Positions 15,013 through 24,736 are shown, counted from the first letter of the stretch. The stretch is DNA of 64,000 bases from Paenibacillus chondroitinus NBRC 15376 (GCF_004000765.1 NZ_BILW01000028.1:17802-81801); one strand, 5' to 3'. Notes: generated by a model not told the origin, from the sequence alone. A program made the numbers and translations.

Positions 15013-17370
15013 CTAGTAATAGTAACGTGGCTGGTCCTGCAGCTCCGCCCGTTTCTGCAAGAACCGGTAAAATGCGCTTGCTGCTTGGGCCTTTGACACT
15101 TCTTGCTGCGGCGCAAACTTGCCATCGTTAAGGGACATAATGTTAAGCCCTACCACAATCGCAGCGGTACCTACTTGCTTAACTTCAGCGGCATCCGCGA
15201 ATTGGCTGTTGAACACGCCGTCGAATTTCGCCAGGTTTTTGTACCCAAGTGCCTTAACGATCAATTGAGCCATCTCTTCGCGACTTAGTGTAGCCTCTGG
15301 GTTGAAATCAGCGCCAACGTCCAACAAACCGCGGTCAACCGCATTTTCGACATAGGCAAAATAAGGGGAAGCGTTGCTCACATCCGCAAAGGAGGCTTTG
15401 CGTTCCGCTCCGTAATAGATGCCGCCGTTCCCGCCATTCATCGCGATAACCAGCATTTTGACCAGCTCGCCCCGCTTAATCAATTGATCAGGATTAACCT
15501 TGCCATCCTGCACATCAAGTGCTTGATAGTCCAGCATCAGCTGAAGCTCGTTCTTAGCCCAGTGATTGTCGATGTCGCTAACGACCACTTTATCCAGGGA
15601 CATAACCTCACCTGTTTGGCTGTTTCTCCATTTTCCAGTTTGCGCGTCAAGCAGGAAGGATTCTCGGTTGAACTTTGGAATAAGCGTGTAGACAAGCTTA
15701 GCTTCTAATTTCTCATTTGCGTTGGTGACTGCTGCAGTTGGAGGAATTTCTCCCGCAGCGATCATCAGGTTGTATTTCTCGATAGGCATAACGCCATTGG
15801 ATCCGCCATATTCGAGCACATAGTTCAGTTTAATGTCGAACTGGGAAAGCCACAGCTCCTTCGCCTTATCGAGCGCCAGAATCTCCGGTTTTTGCTTCGG
15901 ATAAGGCATGTCGCTGAGCCCAAATTGATAGTTCATAATTTGGCCCGTCACGCGATCGATGCTGATTGTTACACCCTCACCACCTGCGCTAACACCATCA
16001 ATGACGCGATTAAAGCGAATATCCCAATTCCGCATATGCTTCAGCTGCTCTTCCGAGTAATCCTTGGCGGATGGCTGGCTGAGCACCAACTGGTCCGTGT
16101 AGGAAGGAATCTGCGTTTTCACGAAATCTACGCTTTTGGCTACAGCATTCTCTAAGGAAACCTTACCTTCAATGTCCTTATTGTTATCAGGGCTGTAAGG
16201 CACATAGCTGTTAAAATTGGTGATTTCTCCGGTTTTGCTGTTTACATTGGCCCAGACTCCGCTTCCGGCTATCTTGCCAGTCGGGTCCTTCTCAGAAACG
16301 GTGTTCCAGCTTAAATTCCAATTCGAGTTGGTTTCCCCGGTTTCAGGGTTCGTCCCTTCATTGTAGGTAGCCTCTTGGAGCTTGTAGTCCGAGGAAAGAT
16401 TGAACACCGTAATAACTTTCTTCACGGCTTCCTCCTTCGTCAGGTTCAAAGCAGCCGATGGACGTTCAGCCAGCGGTTTGTCCGTTAAAGGCTTGGAATC
16501 CTCCGTATGCGGAACCGGGTTCCACACTTCTCCGGTTAGCGCATTCAGCGAAAACGCTCCCATCATGTAAGAAATAATCGGTAGTTTCTTGCCTTTAGTA
16601 CCATATGGAATCTGATAGAGCAGCGAGAGATCTGCTTTATCGCGGAACAATTGAGCAGCTTTTTCTTTCGTAACAGGCCCGGTATTCGCTTGAAAAGTAA
16701 CGTCATCAGACCAATTGTAATTATAATTCGTTACTTGACCGTCGCCATTCACACTGACCGAGATACCATTCGCAGTAAAAGGTACACCGTCAACCGAACG
16801 ATCGAAGCGGATGTTGTACTGATAATTCCCGTTCAACGGTGTGCGGAACGCTTTCTCTTCCGAATCGTCGTAAAGCAGCTCTTTCTGCTTGTCTGGATTC
16901 ACTTTAGCAATAAAGGCGGAAGCGACATCTTTGGCTGCAGCGAAGTCAACCTTCGGCGGATACGCTGGTTTATGATCCGGATCACTGTCATTCATTGAAT
17001 AAGCCGTCAGCGTTCCATCCAGGCCATTAATCGATACGTTCAAATAACCGTAGGTCTGATCTTTTACTTTTTTCACATAATTAATGTTCCACGTAGGGAT
17101 ATTTCTGCCATTCATGCCATAGTAAGCATTTAAGCTAATCGATTGGAAGGTGAAGCCTTCAGGCAGCGTTATATACGCTTTGGCCCGCTCTATCGCCTGT
17201 TCTTTCGTAATTTTGGCATCTAACATCTTGCTGTCGATGACGCCGGGATAGGCAGGCACTGCAATGGTCTTGCTGTCTACACTTACTTCACTGGCCCAAA
17301 CGGCTGGAGCAGCCGTGAGCAGCAAACTTGAAGCTAGCACCAACGTTCCTGCTTGTTTGACTAATTTCAA
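15013..17370 (-). CDS. secreted YcdB/YcdC-domain protein with C-terminal SLH domains
   Basis: This large cell-surface protein of 785 residues begins with a signal peptide (KLVKQAGTLVLASSLLLTAAPAVWAS). The middle has repeated YcdB/YcdC-type units, each with a KEQAIERAKAYI-like helix, an NWNLSW/WNINYVKK-like strand and a GTLTAYSMND or GQVTNYNYNW turn. The C-terminal part has S-layer homology motifs (SDIDNHWAKNELQLMLDY; FADVSNASPYFAYVENAVDRGLLD) that should bind the secondary cell-wall polymer. I place the start at the TTG at 17370, 9 nt after a perfect AAAGGAGG; upstream ATGs (17406, 17484) lack ribosome sites and would add residues before the signal peptide. Function of the YcdB repeats is unknown. 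Confidence 0.85.
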   Translation of the reverse strand: MKLVKQAGTLVLASSLLLTAAPAVWASEVSVDSKTIAVPAYPGVIDSKMLDAKITKEQAIERAKAYITLPEGFTFQSISLNAYYGMNGRNIPTWNINYVKKVKDQTYGYLNVSINGLDGTLTAYSMNDSDPDHKPAYPPKVDFAAAKDVASAFIAKVNPDKQKELLYDDSEEKAFRTPLNGNYQYNIRFDRSVDGVPFTANGISVSVNGDGQVTNYNYNWSDDVTFQANTGPVTKEKAAQLFRDKADLSLLYQIPYGTKGKKLPIISYMMGAFSLNALTGEVWNPVPHTEDSKPLTDKPLAERPSAALNLTKEEAVKKVITVFNLSSDYKLQEATYNEGTNPETGETNSNWNLSWNTVSEKDPTGKIAGSGVWANVNSKTGEITNFNSYVPYSPDNNKDIEGKVSLENAVAKSVDFVKTQIPSYTDQLVLSQPSAKDYSEEQLKHMRNWDIRFNRVIDGVSAGGEGVTISIDRVTGQIMNYQFGLSDMPYPKQKPEILALDKAKELWLSQFDIKLNYVLEYGGSNGVMPIEKYNLMIAAGEIPPTAAVTNANEKLEAKLVYTLIPKFNRESFLLDAQTGKWRNSQTGEVMSLDKVVVSDIDNHWAKNELQLMLDYQALDVQDGKVNPDQLIKRGELVKMLVIAMNGGNGGIYYGAERKASFADVSNASPYFAYVENAVDRGLLDVGADFNPEATLSREEMAQLIVKALGYKNLAKFDGVFNSQFADAAEVKQVGTAAIVVGLNIMSLNDGKFAPQQEVSKAQAASAFYRFLQKRAELQDQPRYYY

Positions 17371-17520
17371 AGTCCTCTTCCTCCTTTGGGAAATAAAAAT
17401 TGCCATAATAATCCTTGACGCTGAAGAGGAGGAAAAAGTTGCTTTAAACATACAAAAGTTTAAAAATAAAAAACACATCTCCAAGCCCCCTTCAAAGAGG
17501 CATGAACATGTGCTGCTGTT

Positions 17521-18249
17521 TTAATTGCCGTTAGGCATCTTGCTCGTTTTGGCGTTTTCTTGGCTAAGGGTGTGCATGAGATCTTTCATTTCACCTTGCG
17601 TCAAATCGCGCCATTTGCCTACCTTTAAGCTCCCCAGATGAATATGCATAATCCGAACGCGCTGCAGGCGCACCACCCGATAACCGAACGCTTCGCACAT
17701 ACGACGAATTTGCCGATTAAGCCCCTGAGTCAGGATGATGCGAAAAACACGATCGCCCACCGGATAAATTTCACATGGCTTCGTTACCGTGCCCAGAATG
17801 CGCACTCCGCTAGCCATCCCCTTAAGAAACATCGGCGTAATTGACTTGTTCACCGTCACGATGTACTCTTTGTCATGATTATTTTCTGCGCGCAAAATCT
17901 GGTTCACAATGTCTCCGTTATTCGTTAAAAGAATGAGACCTTCCGAGTCCTTATCCAGTCTGCCGATCGGGAAAATACGTTCCGAATGCCCAACAAAATC
18001 AACAATGTTGCCTCTTATATGAGCTTCCGTCGTACTGGTGATTCCTACTGGTTTATTGAGCGCAATATAGACATGCTCCTTCTTCTCGCCAATCGGTTTG
18101 CCATCGATTCGAACTTCATCGCCTGGACCTACAACGCTTCCAAGCCCGGCAACCTCGCCGTTGATCGTAACACGCTTCGCTTCTACCCACTTGTCCGCTT
18201 CCCGCCTGGAGCAAACCCCTGTCTCGCTAATAAATTTATTGATTCTCAT
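17521..18249 (-). CDS. rluF: RsuA/RluF-type 23S rRNA pseudouridine synthase
   Basis: The 242-residue protein has an N-terminal S4 RNA-binding domain (MRINKFISETGVCSRREADKWVEAK) and a catalytic domain with the motif GRLDKDSEGLILLTNNGD containing the essential Asp, plus the GLNRQIRRMCEAFGYRVVRL motif of the RsuA group. The closest recognisable subgroup is RluF (23S U2604), but RluB/RsuA specificity cannot be excluded. The ATG at 18249 gives a normal N-terminus right at the S4 domain, with AAGGGA upstream; a frame extending to 18339 would add unrelated residues. Confidence 0.85.
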   Translation of the reverse strand: MRINKFISETGVCSRREADKWVEAKRVTINGEVAGLGSVVGPGDEVRIDGKPIGEKKEHVYIALNKPVGITSTTEAHIRGNIVDFVGHSERIFPIGRLDKDSEGLILLTNNGDIVNQILRAENNHDKEYIVTVNKSITPMFLKGMASGVRILGTVTKPCEIYPVGDRVFRIILTQGLNRQIRRMCEAFGYRVVRLQRVRIMHIHLGSLKVGKWRDLTQGEMKDLMHTLSQENAKTSKMPNGN

Positions 18250-18406
18250 GCTTGGGAAATCCCTTCTATGCCGTAATCCTATTTTTCTGATATCCCCTAT
18301 TATGATGGATTCCCCAAGTTCGTTCAAGTCAGGTGTCATATGGCAAAAAGAAAAAGAAAAAGAAAATCGCCCTCCATCCTGTGAACGGGAACGATCTACC
18401 AGTGAT

Positions 18407-19513
18407 CTATTTTTTCGGCATAGCGCGAACGCTACGTACCAATTTGCGTTGTGCCACCGTCAATGGCCGCGTATAAGCATAGTTGCCTTTCGGCGCAGGG
18501 TTAATGGCCGCACCGCTTTTGAAAGTGCCTGTTCCCGCAAGAACGGCTACCCGAATATTGAATGTATTCATTACGCTAGCAATCGGTGTCGAGATAGAAC
18601 GAGGACCGCTACCTGCGAAGTTCAAAGCCGCTGCAAATTGTCCTCTCATCCATACAGACCCGGAGTCGCCAGGCAAAGAGATGTTCGTAGGAGCCGTGAG
18701 GATCGTCTGATTGCGGAACTGCAGCGTAGCGCCCCCCAACTCAGGATAAGGTCCGATATTAATTTGTACGCCGATACTCTCCACCGTGCCGATAACAAAC
18801 CCTGTGGTACGTCCTGATTTAAAGAAACGGTCTCCCACACGGTAGCTGAGCAAATGACCTTGCGGATTCACGAATTGCCCTGTATTACTGACCAAATATC
18901 TCGGGGTGAGCAAGCTGTTGTTAAAAGGTATGGCCGTTGCAGCATCCATGAAGTTCGGTCCTGTTAGATTAAAAGGAACAAACCGGAATGCCGTACCGAC
19001 ACGATCTGTTACATTGACGCCACCGTCCAGGTTCCCCGGTTGAACAATATTCGCGCCGAATCTGTTCGCTTCAATAAGCACATGGTTGTTGCTCAACATC
19101 AACAGTTGGCCATTCTGGATTACGATTAGACCGCAAGTCCCTGTTCCCCGATTCTCTCGGCCAATGCTAACGCCGCCCGGAACGGGACGATGTTTGCCGC
19201 GGAATTGCGTGGCTCTGAAACGTTTCACCGGAGGTTTCACAGACCGTGACATCTTTTTCGGTGCCGCTACAGAATTGGGTCTGAAGGGAGCTCCGGCAAT
19301 ATAGCGGACGGGGATGCTAGTGCCGACAACCTTTGCGATGTTTTTACCGATGGCTGTCGTAACCGCGCCTTTGCGCGTGTACACGATGATCGCCGCACCG
19401 CTTCCAGGTTTATCGGGGTCGGCATATCCCACACCGGTACCCAAAACACCCGGCATTTGCAGTGTTGCGAAAAGCCTGTCATTTTGCCTTAAAGCCTCAT
19501 AAAAAGTCGCCAT
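18407..19513 (-). CDS. trypsin-like serine protease without signal peptide
   Basis: The 368-residue protein has a chymotrypsin-fold triad: His in MLSNNHVL (about 141), Asp in NFMDAATA (about 190) and Ser in SLPGDSGSVW (about 290). The Ser motif GDSGS and the long insert between Asp and Ser resemble a little-studied bacterial group rather than HtrA; there is no PDZ domain. The N-terminal 100 residues contain PGVLGTGVGY and a basic stretch, with no export signal. The second ATG (19513) has AAAGGAG 7 nt away, the first only 1 nt, so 19513 is used. Substrate and location are unknown. Confidence 0.78.
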   Translation of the reverse strand: MATFYEALRQNDRLFATLQMPGVLGTGVGYADPDKPGSGAAIIVYTRKGAVTTAIGKNIAKVVGTSIPVRYIAGAPFRPNSVAAPKKMSRSVKPPVKRFRATQFRGKHRPVPGGVSIGRENRGTGTCGLIVIQNGQLLMLSNNHVLIEANRFGANIVQPGNLDGGVNVTDRVGTAFRFVPFNLTGPNFMDAATAIPFNNSLLTPRYLVSNTGQFVNPQGHLLSYRVGDRFFKSGRTTGFVIGTVESIGVQINIGPYPELGGATLQFRNQTILTAPTNISLPGDSGSVWMRGQFAAALNFAGSGPRSISTPIASVMNTFNIRVAVLAGTGTFKSGAAINPAPKGNYAYTRPLTVAQRKLVRSVRAMPKK

Positions 19514-19698
19514 GTGCATTCTCCTTTGTAAGGGGATGCATTCAACTTATGCTAGCCTGTGTGAGTTAGTCTCCTCTACTAACCTATCTTTAAATAAATA
19601 GATGAATCACTCTGAGACGCTTGTACCAAGAGCATTTCTCTAACCTAAACAAGAAGCGTATAATAGAATTCACAACGTTTGAAACATGGGGGCTTGTT

Positions 19699-20319
19699 AT
19701 GCATTTTCTACTATTAGGCGCTACAGGAAGGGTCGGAACTCGCGTTTTGGAGCGAGCTTTGGCAGATAATCATAAAGTAACTGCATTGGTACGCAATCCG
19801 CAAAAGATCAACCAGCGCTCTGAACAGCTTACCTTGCTGCAAGGTGACGCCTGCCATCCCTATGACATTCGTCGCTCCTTGGAGAGCGTAGACGTTGTCA
19901 TCAGCTGCCTCAATACCGATGGCGGTACGGTACTGACGGAGTCTACGCCTCTTCTCATCGAAGCCATGAAGGCGCAAGGCGTAAGCCGGGTCGTCACCAT
20001 CGGCACAGCCGGCATCCTGCAAAGTCAAGAGCACCCCGGCCTGCTGCGCTACGAGACGCCGGACACCAGGCGCTCCTCTACGCGAGCCGCCGAGGAGCAT
20101 CGCAAGGCCTGGGAGCTGCTGCAAGCCTCCAGCCTCTCTTGGACGGTCGTCTGTCCAACCTACCTGCCAGACGGCGAGGCGCTCGGCACCTACCGTGTCG
20201 CGCGCGATTTCCTGCCGGAGGATGGCAAGTCGATCTCCGTGGGCGATACGGCGGCTTTTACCTACAGCGTTGCGTGTTCGCAAGAGTATGTTGGCTGCCG
20301 CGTAGGATTGGCCTACTAA
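19699..20319 (+). CDS. NAD(P)H-binding Rossmann-fold protein (atypical SDR, NmrA/YwnB-like)
   Basis: The 206-residue protein begins directly with the dinucleotide-binding motif LLLGATGRVGTRV and has the LVRNPQK cofactor-specificity loop and the DVVISCLN and VVTIGTAGI strands of NAD(P)H-binding epimerase-like proteins. The catalytic YxxxK is not obvious, as is usual for atypical members. The ATG at 19699 follows a GGGGG ribosome site. A terminator-type hairpin separates it from the convergent neighbour. The exact reaction cannot be inferred. Confidence 0.82.
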   Translation: MHFLLLGATGRVGTRVLERALADNHKVTALVRNPQKINQRSEQLTLLQGDACHPYDIRRSLESVDVVISCLNTDGGTVLTESTPLLIEAMKAQGVSRVVTIGTAGILQSQEHPGLLRYETPDTRRSSTRAAEEHRKAWELLQASSLSWTVVCPTYLPDGEALGTYRVARDFLPEDGKSISVGDTAAFTYSVACSQEYVGCRVGLAY

Positions 20320-20322
20320 TGG

Positions 20323-20372
20323 AAAAGAGGCTTTCCCAAAGTCATCCAATGACCAAGGGAGAGCCTCTTTTT
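20323..20372. terminator. bidirectional intrinsic terminator
   Basis: AAAGAGGCT...CCC pairs with GGG..AGCCTCTTT and has A/T tracts on both sides. It separates two convergent genes. Confidence 0.85.
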
Positions 20373-20386
20373 GCCTTTTAATAACG

Positions 20387-20692
20387 TTATCTTCTTTCTT
20401 TGGCCAAAGCAGCAATATTCAGCCATGAGATCACGATACCGACAACGCGGAACACGTACCCCGCAACCGGGATAAAGCTCAAAAACGCCATAATGATGTT
20501 AATGACTGTCTTGGTCGTCGTTCCATTATGGGTGAGGATCGCAAAGACCAAGTTCACAAACACGAGCGGAATTACCCAAGTGTACGACCACAGGTAAACA
20601 AATGGGATCAAGCCTAGCAAATAACCCACAGCGATCGCGATTTCAGACAGCAGCTGAAGCAAATTCAGTAATCGAAGTGTATCTGGACGCAT
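20387..20692 (-). CDS. small polytopic membrane protein, unknown function
   Basis: The 101-residue product has three or four hydrophobic helices (about 14-31, 33-53, 62-80 and 80-94) and a basic C-terminus (KERR). The start MRPDTLRLLNLLQ follows an AGGGG site. No family is recognised with confidence. It is transcribed alone and converges on the NAD(P)H-binding protein gene. Confidence 0.65.
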   Translation of the reverse strand: MRPDTLRLLNLLQLLSEIAIAVGYLLGLIPFVYLWSYTWVIPLVFVNLVFAILTHNGTTTKTVINIIMAFLSFIPVAGYVFRVVGIVISWLNIAALAKERR

Positions 20693-20752
20693 ACAACCCC
20701 TCCATTTCAGTGAGGAAATGATTTATTGCTGTTATTGTAGCATAGGCGGCAC

Positions 20753-20790
20753 AAAAAAACCGCCTAGGCAGCATGGCCTGACGGTTTTTT
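20753..20790. terminator. bidirectional intrinsic terminator after the bmrCD-like operon
   Basis: AACCGCCTAGGC pairs imperfectly with GCCTGACGGTT; runs of A and T flank it on either side. Confidence 0.85.
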
Positions 20791-20813
20791 CTCGATTGCG
20801 CCTGAAAAGCCGC

Positions 20814-22868
20814 CTACAAACCGCTCCGCACTTCGTCCTCGTCGGCGGCTGCCGTCTCCGGATGTCCCTGCTGCAGCTGGTACATCTGGTAGTACCGCCC
20901 GAGGTGCGCCATCAGCTCCTCGTGGTTGCCGCGCTCGACGATTTCGCCATGGTCGAGCACCAGAATTTGGTCGGCGTTTTTGATCGTCGACAGCCTGTGG
21001 GCGATGATGAAGGTGGTCCGCCCCTTCGACAGCACCTCGAGCGCCGCCTGAATGACGGCCTCGGTCTCCGTGTCGATGGAGGCCGTCGCCTCATCGAGGA
21101 TCAGGATCGCCGGGTCGAACGCCAGCGCCCGAGCGAAAGAGATCAGCTGCCGCTGCCCGGCCGACAGCGTGCTGCCCTTCTCGATCACGGGCTCGTCGAT
21201 ACCGTGCGGCAGGCTTTCAAACATAGCCGCTGCGCCGACCTCACGCAGCGCCGCCTCGACCCGTTCCCGGGTGATGGACGGATCATCCAACGAAACGTTG
21301 GATGCGATCGTCCCTGTGAACAGGAACGGATCCTGCAGGACGATGCCCATATGCTGCCTAAGCAGCTGTTTGGGCATCTCGCGTACATCGCGGCCGTCAA
21401 CCGTGATACGGCCCTTGTTCACATCGTAGAAGCGGAACAGCAAATTCAAGATCGAGCTTTTGCCTGAGCCGGTGTGCCCGACAAGCGCAACGGTCTGCCC
21501 TTGTTTGGCCTCGAACGTGATGTCCTTCAACACGTCTTCGCCTTCTTTGTAAGCAAAACGAACATGCTCGAACTTCACGTTGCCCAGATAACGCTCCGAT
21601 TTCTCAGTCGCCACAGGAATGCCCTGCTCATCCAGAAGTTCAAATACTCGATCGGCCGATACAATGGCTCGTTCCAGGTTGGGAAGCTGATTCACGATCC
21701 CCACCATGGGGTGGAACATCCGGTTCAAGTAATCAACGAATGCGTATAGCACACCAACCGTAATTAACGAATGTAAGGAGCTTCCCCCGACGTACCAGAT
21801 GAGACCGAAAAAGAACAAATTCCGCACAACGTTCATCAGGTTATGGGAGGTCAGCGAGTTCAGGCTGAGCAATTTATTTTGATAATGCGTGTATTCCTCG
21901 TTCAATTGCTCGAATTCTTCTGTCGTTTCCTTTTGTCTGCGGAAAGCTTGAATGATCGTCATGCCTTGAATCGCCTCATTGATCATCCCGTTGATGGAAC
22001 CGATCCGTTCACGAATCTCATGATTGTAGTGAGAGGCATATTTACGGTAAACGATAATCCACACATAAAGCAGAGGAAGCACCGGCAGCGTGAATAAAGC
22101 CAAACGATAGTCTAATATGAACAACGCTACAATAATACCAACAATATAAATCGTCCCTGTAAAAAAGTTCGCCAACACCTGAACGTACAGGTCTTTGACA
22201 GACTCCGTATCGTTCGTAATTCGTGAAACAATTTTACCTGCAGGCTGATTGTCAAAATAATTGATCGGCAGCCGCTGGATTTGCGCGAACACATCGCTCC
22301 GCATGCGCTGAATGATCCGATTCGCCGCGGACTGCAGGAGATATCGCTGACCGTAGGTAAAACCGGCGCCAATGAGAATTAACACGAAGTAGACACCGGC
22401 CAGCTTCATCAAACTGACAAATTCAGGCTCGTAAAACGTGTAAAGTTCCTGCATGCTGAGCTTTCTAGCCGGATACTCCGCTTGGTCTGCGCCCTGCGTA
22501 ATCGTCAACTTCCCCTCTTCCGTCAACTTGCGGACGCCGTCAAAGACAAGCGGTTGATCCACCCATACAAACTGGGTGCCCACCTGGAGAATCCGAATTT
22601 CATGCCCCTTCGGCTCCCCTTCCGCGAAATGATCGCTCCGTTTATAGAAGCCTCCGTTCATCGGAACTGCATTCTCGGTTTTCGTTGCCGACGTAGTCTC
22701 GAACCACGGCTTCTCAATACCGAGAATGTGCGTGTCGATCATCTTCTTGGCGATGAAGGGACCTGCCAGCTCCGTCGCAACGGCGACAGATAAGCATAGC
22801 AGCGCAATTAGCAGAGGTTTTTTAAACAATGCCGCATATTGAAATAATCGCTTACTTGTTTGTTTCAT
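20814..22868 (-). CDS. bmrD: multidrug ABC exporter half-transporter, BmrD (YheH)-like
   Basis: The 684-residue protein has an N-terminal six-helix exporter domain, unusual in carrying about 100 extra residues between the first two helices (about 40-140), a known feature of BmrD/YheH. The C-terminal ATPase has Walker A GHTGSGKSS, signature LSAGQRQLISFARAL (Ala instead of Gly), Walker B ILILDEATASID with catalytic Glu, and H-loop IAHRLST. It pairs with the next gene, whose catalytic Glu is Asp, so one of the two ATP sites is degenerate. The second in-frame start (22868) is preferred because the GTG at 22880 overlaps AGAAGG. Confidence 0.93.
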   Translation of the reverse strand: MKQTSKRLFQYAALFKKPLLIALLCLSVAVATELAGPFIAKKMIDTHILGIEKPWFETTSATKTENAVPMNGGFYKRSDHFAEGEPKGHEIRILQVGTQFVWVDQPLVFDGVRKLTEEGKLTITQGADQAEYPARKLSMQELYTFYEPEFVSLMKLAGVYFVLILIGAGFTYGQRYLLQSAANRIIQRMRSDVFAQIQRLPINYFDNQPAGKIVSRITNDTESVKDLYVQVLANFFTGTIYIVGIIVALFILDYRLALFTLPVLPLLYVWIIVYRKYASHYNHEIRERIGSINGMINEAIQGMTIIQAFRRQKETTEEFEQLNEEYTHYQNKLLSLNSLTSHNLMNVVRNLFFFGLIWYVGGSSLHSLITVGVLYAFVDYLNRMFHPMVGIVNQLPNLERAIVSADRVFELLDEQGIPVATEKSERYLGNVKFEHVRFAYKEGEDVLKDITFEAKQGQTVALVGHTGSGKSSILNLLFRFYDVNKGRITVDGRDVREMPKQLLRQHMGIVLQDPFLFTGTIASNVSLDDPSITRERVEAALREVGAAAMFESLPHGIDEPVIEKGSTLSAGQRQLISFARALAFDPAILILDEATASIDTETEAVIQAALEVLSKGRTTFIIAHRLSTIKNADQILVLDHGEIVERGNHEELMAHLGRYYQMYQLQQGHPETAAADEDEVRSGL

Positions 22869-22911
22869 TAGGATTTTCACCTTCTTTTCATGAGATCATC
22901 GATTTGTCCGT

Positions 22912-24657
22912 TCAGCCAACCTGCTGCTCTTCTAATTGCTGACGGTCATACTGTTCTTTATACCAGCCACCGAGCGCCAGAAGTTCCTCATGCGTACCTT
23001 CTTCCACGATGTACCCTTCATCGAGCACGAGAATCCGATCGGCATGTTGAACCGCAGACAGGCGGTGCGTTGTGATTAGCGTTGTTTTGCCGGCGCGCTC
23101 GGAGCGAATCCCGCGGATGATTTCGGCCTCTGTCTTGGCATCCACGGCAGAAAGCGCGTCATCCAGCATGAGAATTTCCGGATCCACATAAAGCGCCCGC
23201 GCGATGGATACGCGCTGCTTCTGACCCCCGGATAAAGCCACGCCTTTCTCGCCAACCATGGTTTCCAAACCTTCCGGCAGGAACTCCACGTCCTTACGGA
23301 AAGCGGCCAGTTCAAGCGCTTGAATAAGCTGCTCCTCCGTGCCTTGGCTGGCGCCGAACTTAATGTTTTCCTTCACCGTTTTGGAGAAAAGAATCGGCTC
23401 CTGCGGCACATACCCGATCCATCCGTGTACGGTGTCGATCGTCAACTGCTCTATCGGCGTATCGGAAATAGCGATTGTGCCTTTGCCGGGCGGATATTCG
23501 CGCAGCAGTTGTTTGAGCAGCGTCGTTTTGCCGCTTCCGGTCCGCCCTACAATGCCTAGCGTCTGTCCTCGCTTGAGCTCAAAAGAGATATTAACGAGAT
23601 TGTCGATAGAAGATGACGGATAGCGGAAGGTGACGGCCTGGAAGCTAATCGAATTAGGCAGCAGCATGGTTGTTGCATTCGGTTCGTCCGTGACGTCCGG
23701 TTTGTAGCCAAGGGTCTCATTCACCCGATCCAAAGAGGCATTGCCGCGCTGCATGATGTTCATGAGCTCCCCGATGGCGAACATCGGCCATATCAACATG
23801 CCGAGGAACGTATTGAAGGAAACGAGTTCCCCAAGTGTCAATTCACTATGAAACACCATGTAACCGCCGTAACATAATCCAATTAAATATGAGATGCCGA
23901 CAAGGATTTTGACCGTTGGTTCGAACAGAGCATCGATAAGTGCAACCGCAATATTTTTACGAAAAACATCGTCTGTCATCGTTTTAAAATTTTGTTCACT
24001 AGCCTTTTCCTGTACAAAAGCACGTATGACGCGCACGCCGGCGATCGTTTCAAGCACCCGGTCATTCATTTGGCCGAAAGCATCCTGAGCGAGAATGAAT
24101 CTCTCGTGAATTCGCCCGCCATAAATGGTGATCGCGGCAGCCATGAAAGGCAGCGGAAGGATTGAAGCAAGCGTCAGCTTCCAGCTAATGAAGAAGCCCA
24201 TCATGCTCAGAATCGTCAGCATAAACAACGTGGAGTCTACGAAGGTTAAAATCCCGAAGCCCGCTGTCGTCGACACCGCTTGGAGGTCGTTCGTAGCTCT
24301 AGCCATGAGATCGCCTGTGCGGTTGCGTTCATAGAAAGTTGGCGTCATGCGCAGCAGCTGCCTCATCAAGCGGGAGCGTAGCACGCGCTCTAGAACAAAC
24401 GCACCTCCAAACAGCTGATACAGCCAAACATACGACAAGCCATAGCCGGCCACAATCAGCGTCCCCCAGAAGGCGAGCAGCTGGAACAGCTTGCTGCCTG
24501 TTAAAGTCCCCATGTGTATACCATCAATCGCATAGCCGATCAGCTTCGGAGGTATCACATCAATAATGCCGACGATAATGAGCAGCCCAATCGCCAGCGT
24601 ATATCGCTTCCAATTCATGCGGAAGAACCAGCCTAATTTTTTCAATACGATAAACAT
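22912..24657 (-). CDS. bmrC: multidrug ABC exporter half-transporter, BmrC (YheI)-like
   Basis: The 581-residue product begins MFIVLKKLGWFF, closely like B. subtilis BmrC/YheI, and has six transmembrane helices and a C-terminal ATPase: Walker A GRTGSGKTT, signature LSGGQKQRVSIARAL, Walker B LMLDDALSAVD (Asp at the catalytic Glu position) and H-loop THRLSA. It forms a heterodimer with the downstream bmrD-like gene. In B. subtilis the pair exports drugs and is induced by translation inhibitors through a leader peptide, and a matching leader exists here. The ATG at 24657 gives 11-nt spacing from AAAGGAG; 24666 is an alternative. Confidence 0.94.
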   Translation of the reverse strand: MFIVLKKLGWFFRMNWKRYTLAIGLLIIVGIIDVIPPKLIGYAIDGIHMGTLTGSKLFQLLAFWGTLIVAGYGLSYVWLYQLFGGAFVLERVLRSRLMRQLLRMTPTFYERNRTGDLMARATNDLQAVSTTAGFGILTFVDSTLFMLTILSMMGFFISWKLTLASILPLPFMAAAITIYGGRIHERFILAQDAFGQMNDRVLETIAGVRVIRAFVQEKASEQNFKTMTDDVFRKNIAVALIDALFEPTVKILVGISYLIGLCYGGYMVFHSELTLGELVSFNTFLGMLIWPMFAIGELMNIMQRGNASLDRVNETLGYKPDVTDEPNATTMLLPNSISFQAVTFRYPSSSIDNLVNISFELKRGQTLGIVGRTGSGKTTLLKQLLREYPPGKGTIAISDTPIEQLTIDTVHGWIGYVPQEPILFSKTVKENIKFGASQGTEEQLIQALELAAFRKDVEFLPEGLETMVGEKGVALSGGQKQRVSIARALYVDPEILMLDDALSAVDAKTEAEIIRGIRSERAGKTTLITTHRLSAVQHADRILVLDEGYIVEEGTHEELLALGGWYKEQYDRQQLEEQQVG

Positions 24658-24689
24658 TGCTTTCATCACTCCTTTGCTTTACTTATCCA

Positions 24690-24724
24690 CGCAAAAAGGC
24701 ACACCGCACGCAGCGATATGCCTT
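24690..24724 (-). terminator. second leader hairpin before bmrC-like gene
   Basis: On the minus strand AAGGCAtAtC...GtGtGCCTT is followed by TTTTTGCG. It lies 30 nt before the bmrC-like start codon and after the stronger hairpin at 24737-24772. Confidence 0.7.
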
Positions 24725-24736
24725 CTTAAAACAGAA

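Noticed and set aside
14781..15125. 114-codon minus-strand frame downstream of the YcdB-SLH gene
   Set aside because: It runs through the family A element and overlaps the YcdB-SLH gene; translation is low-complexity and there is no ribosome site.
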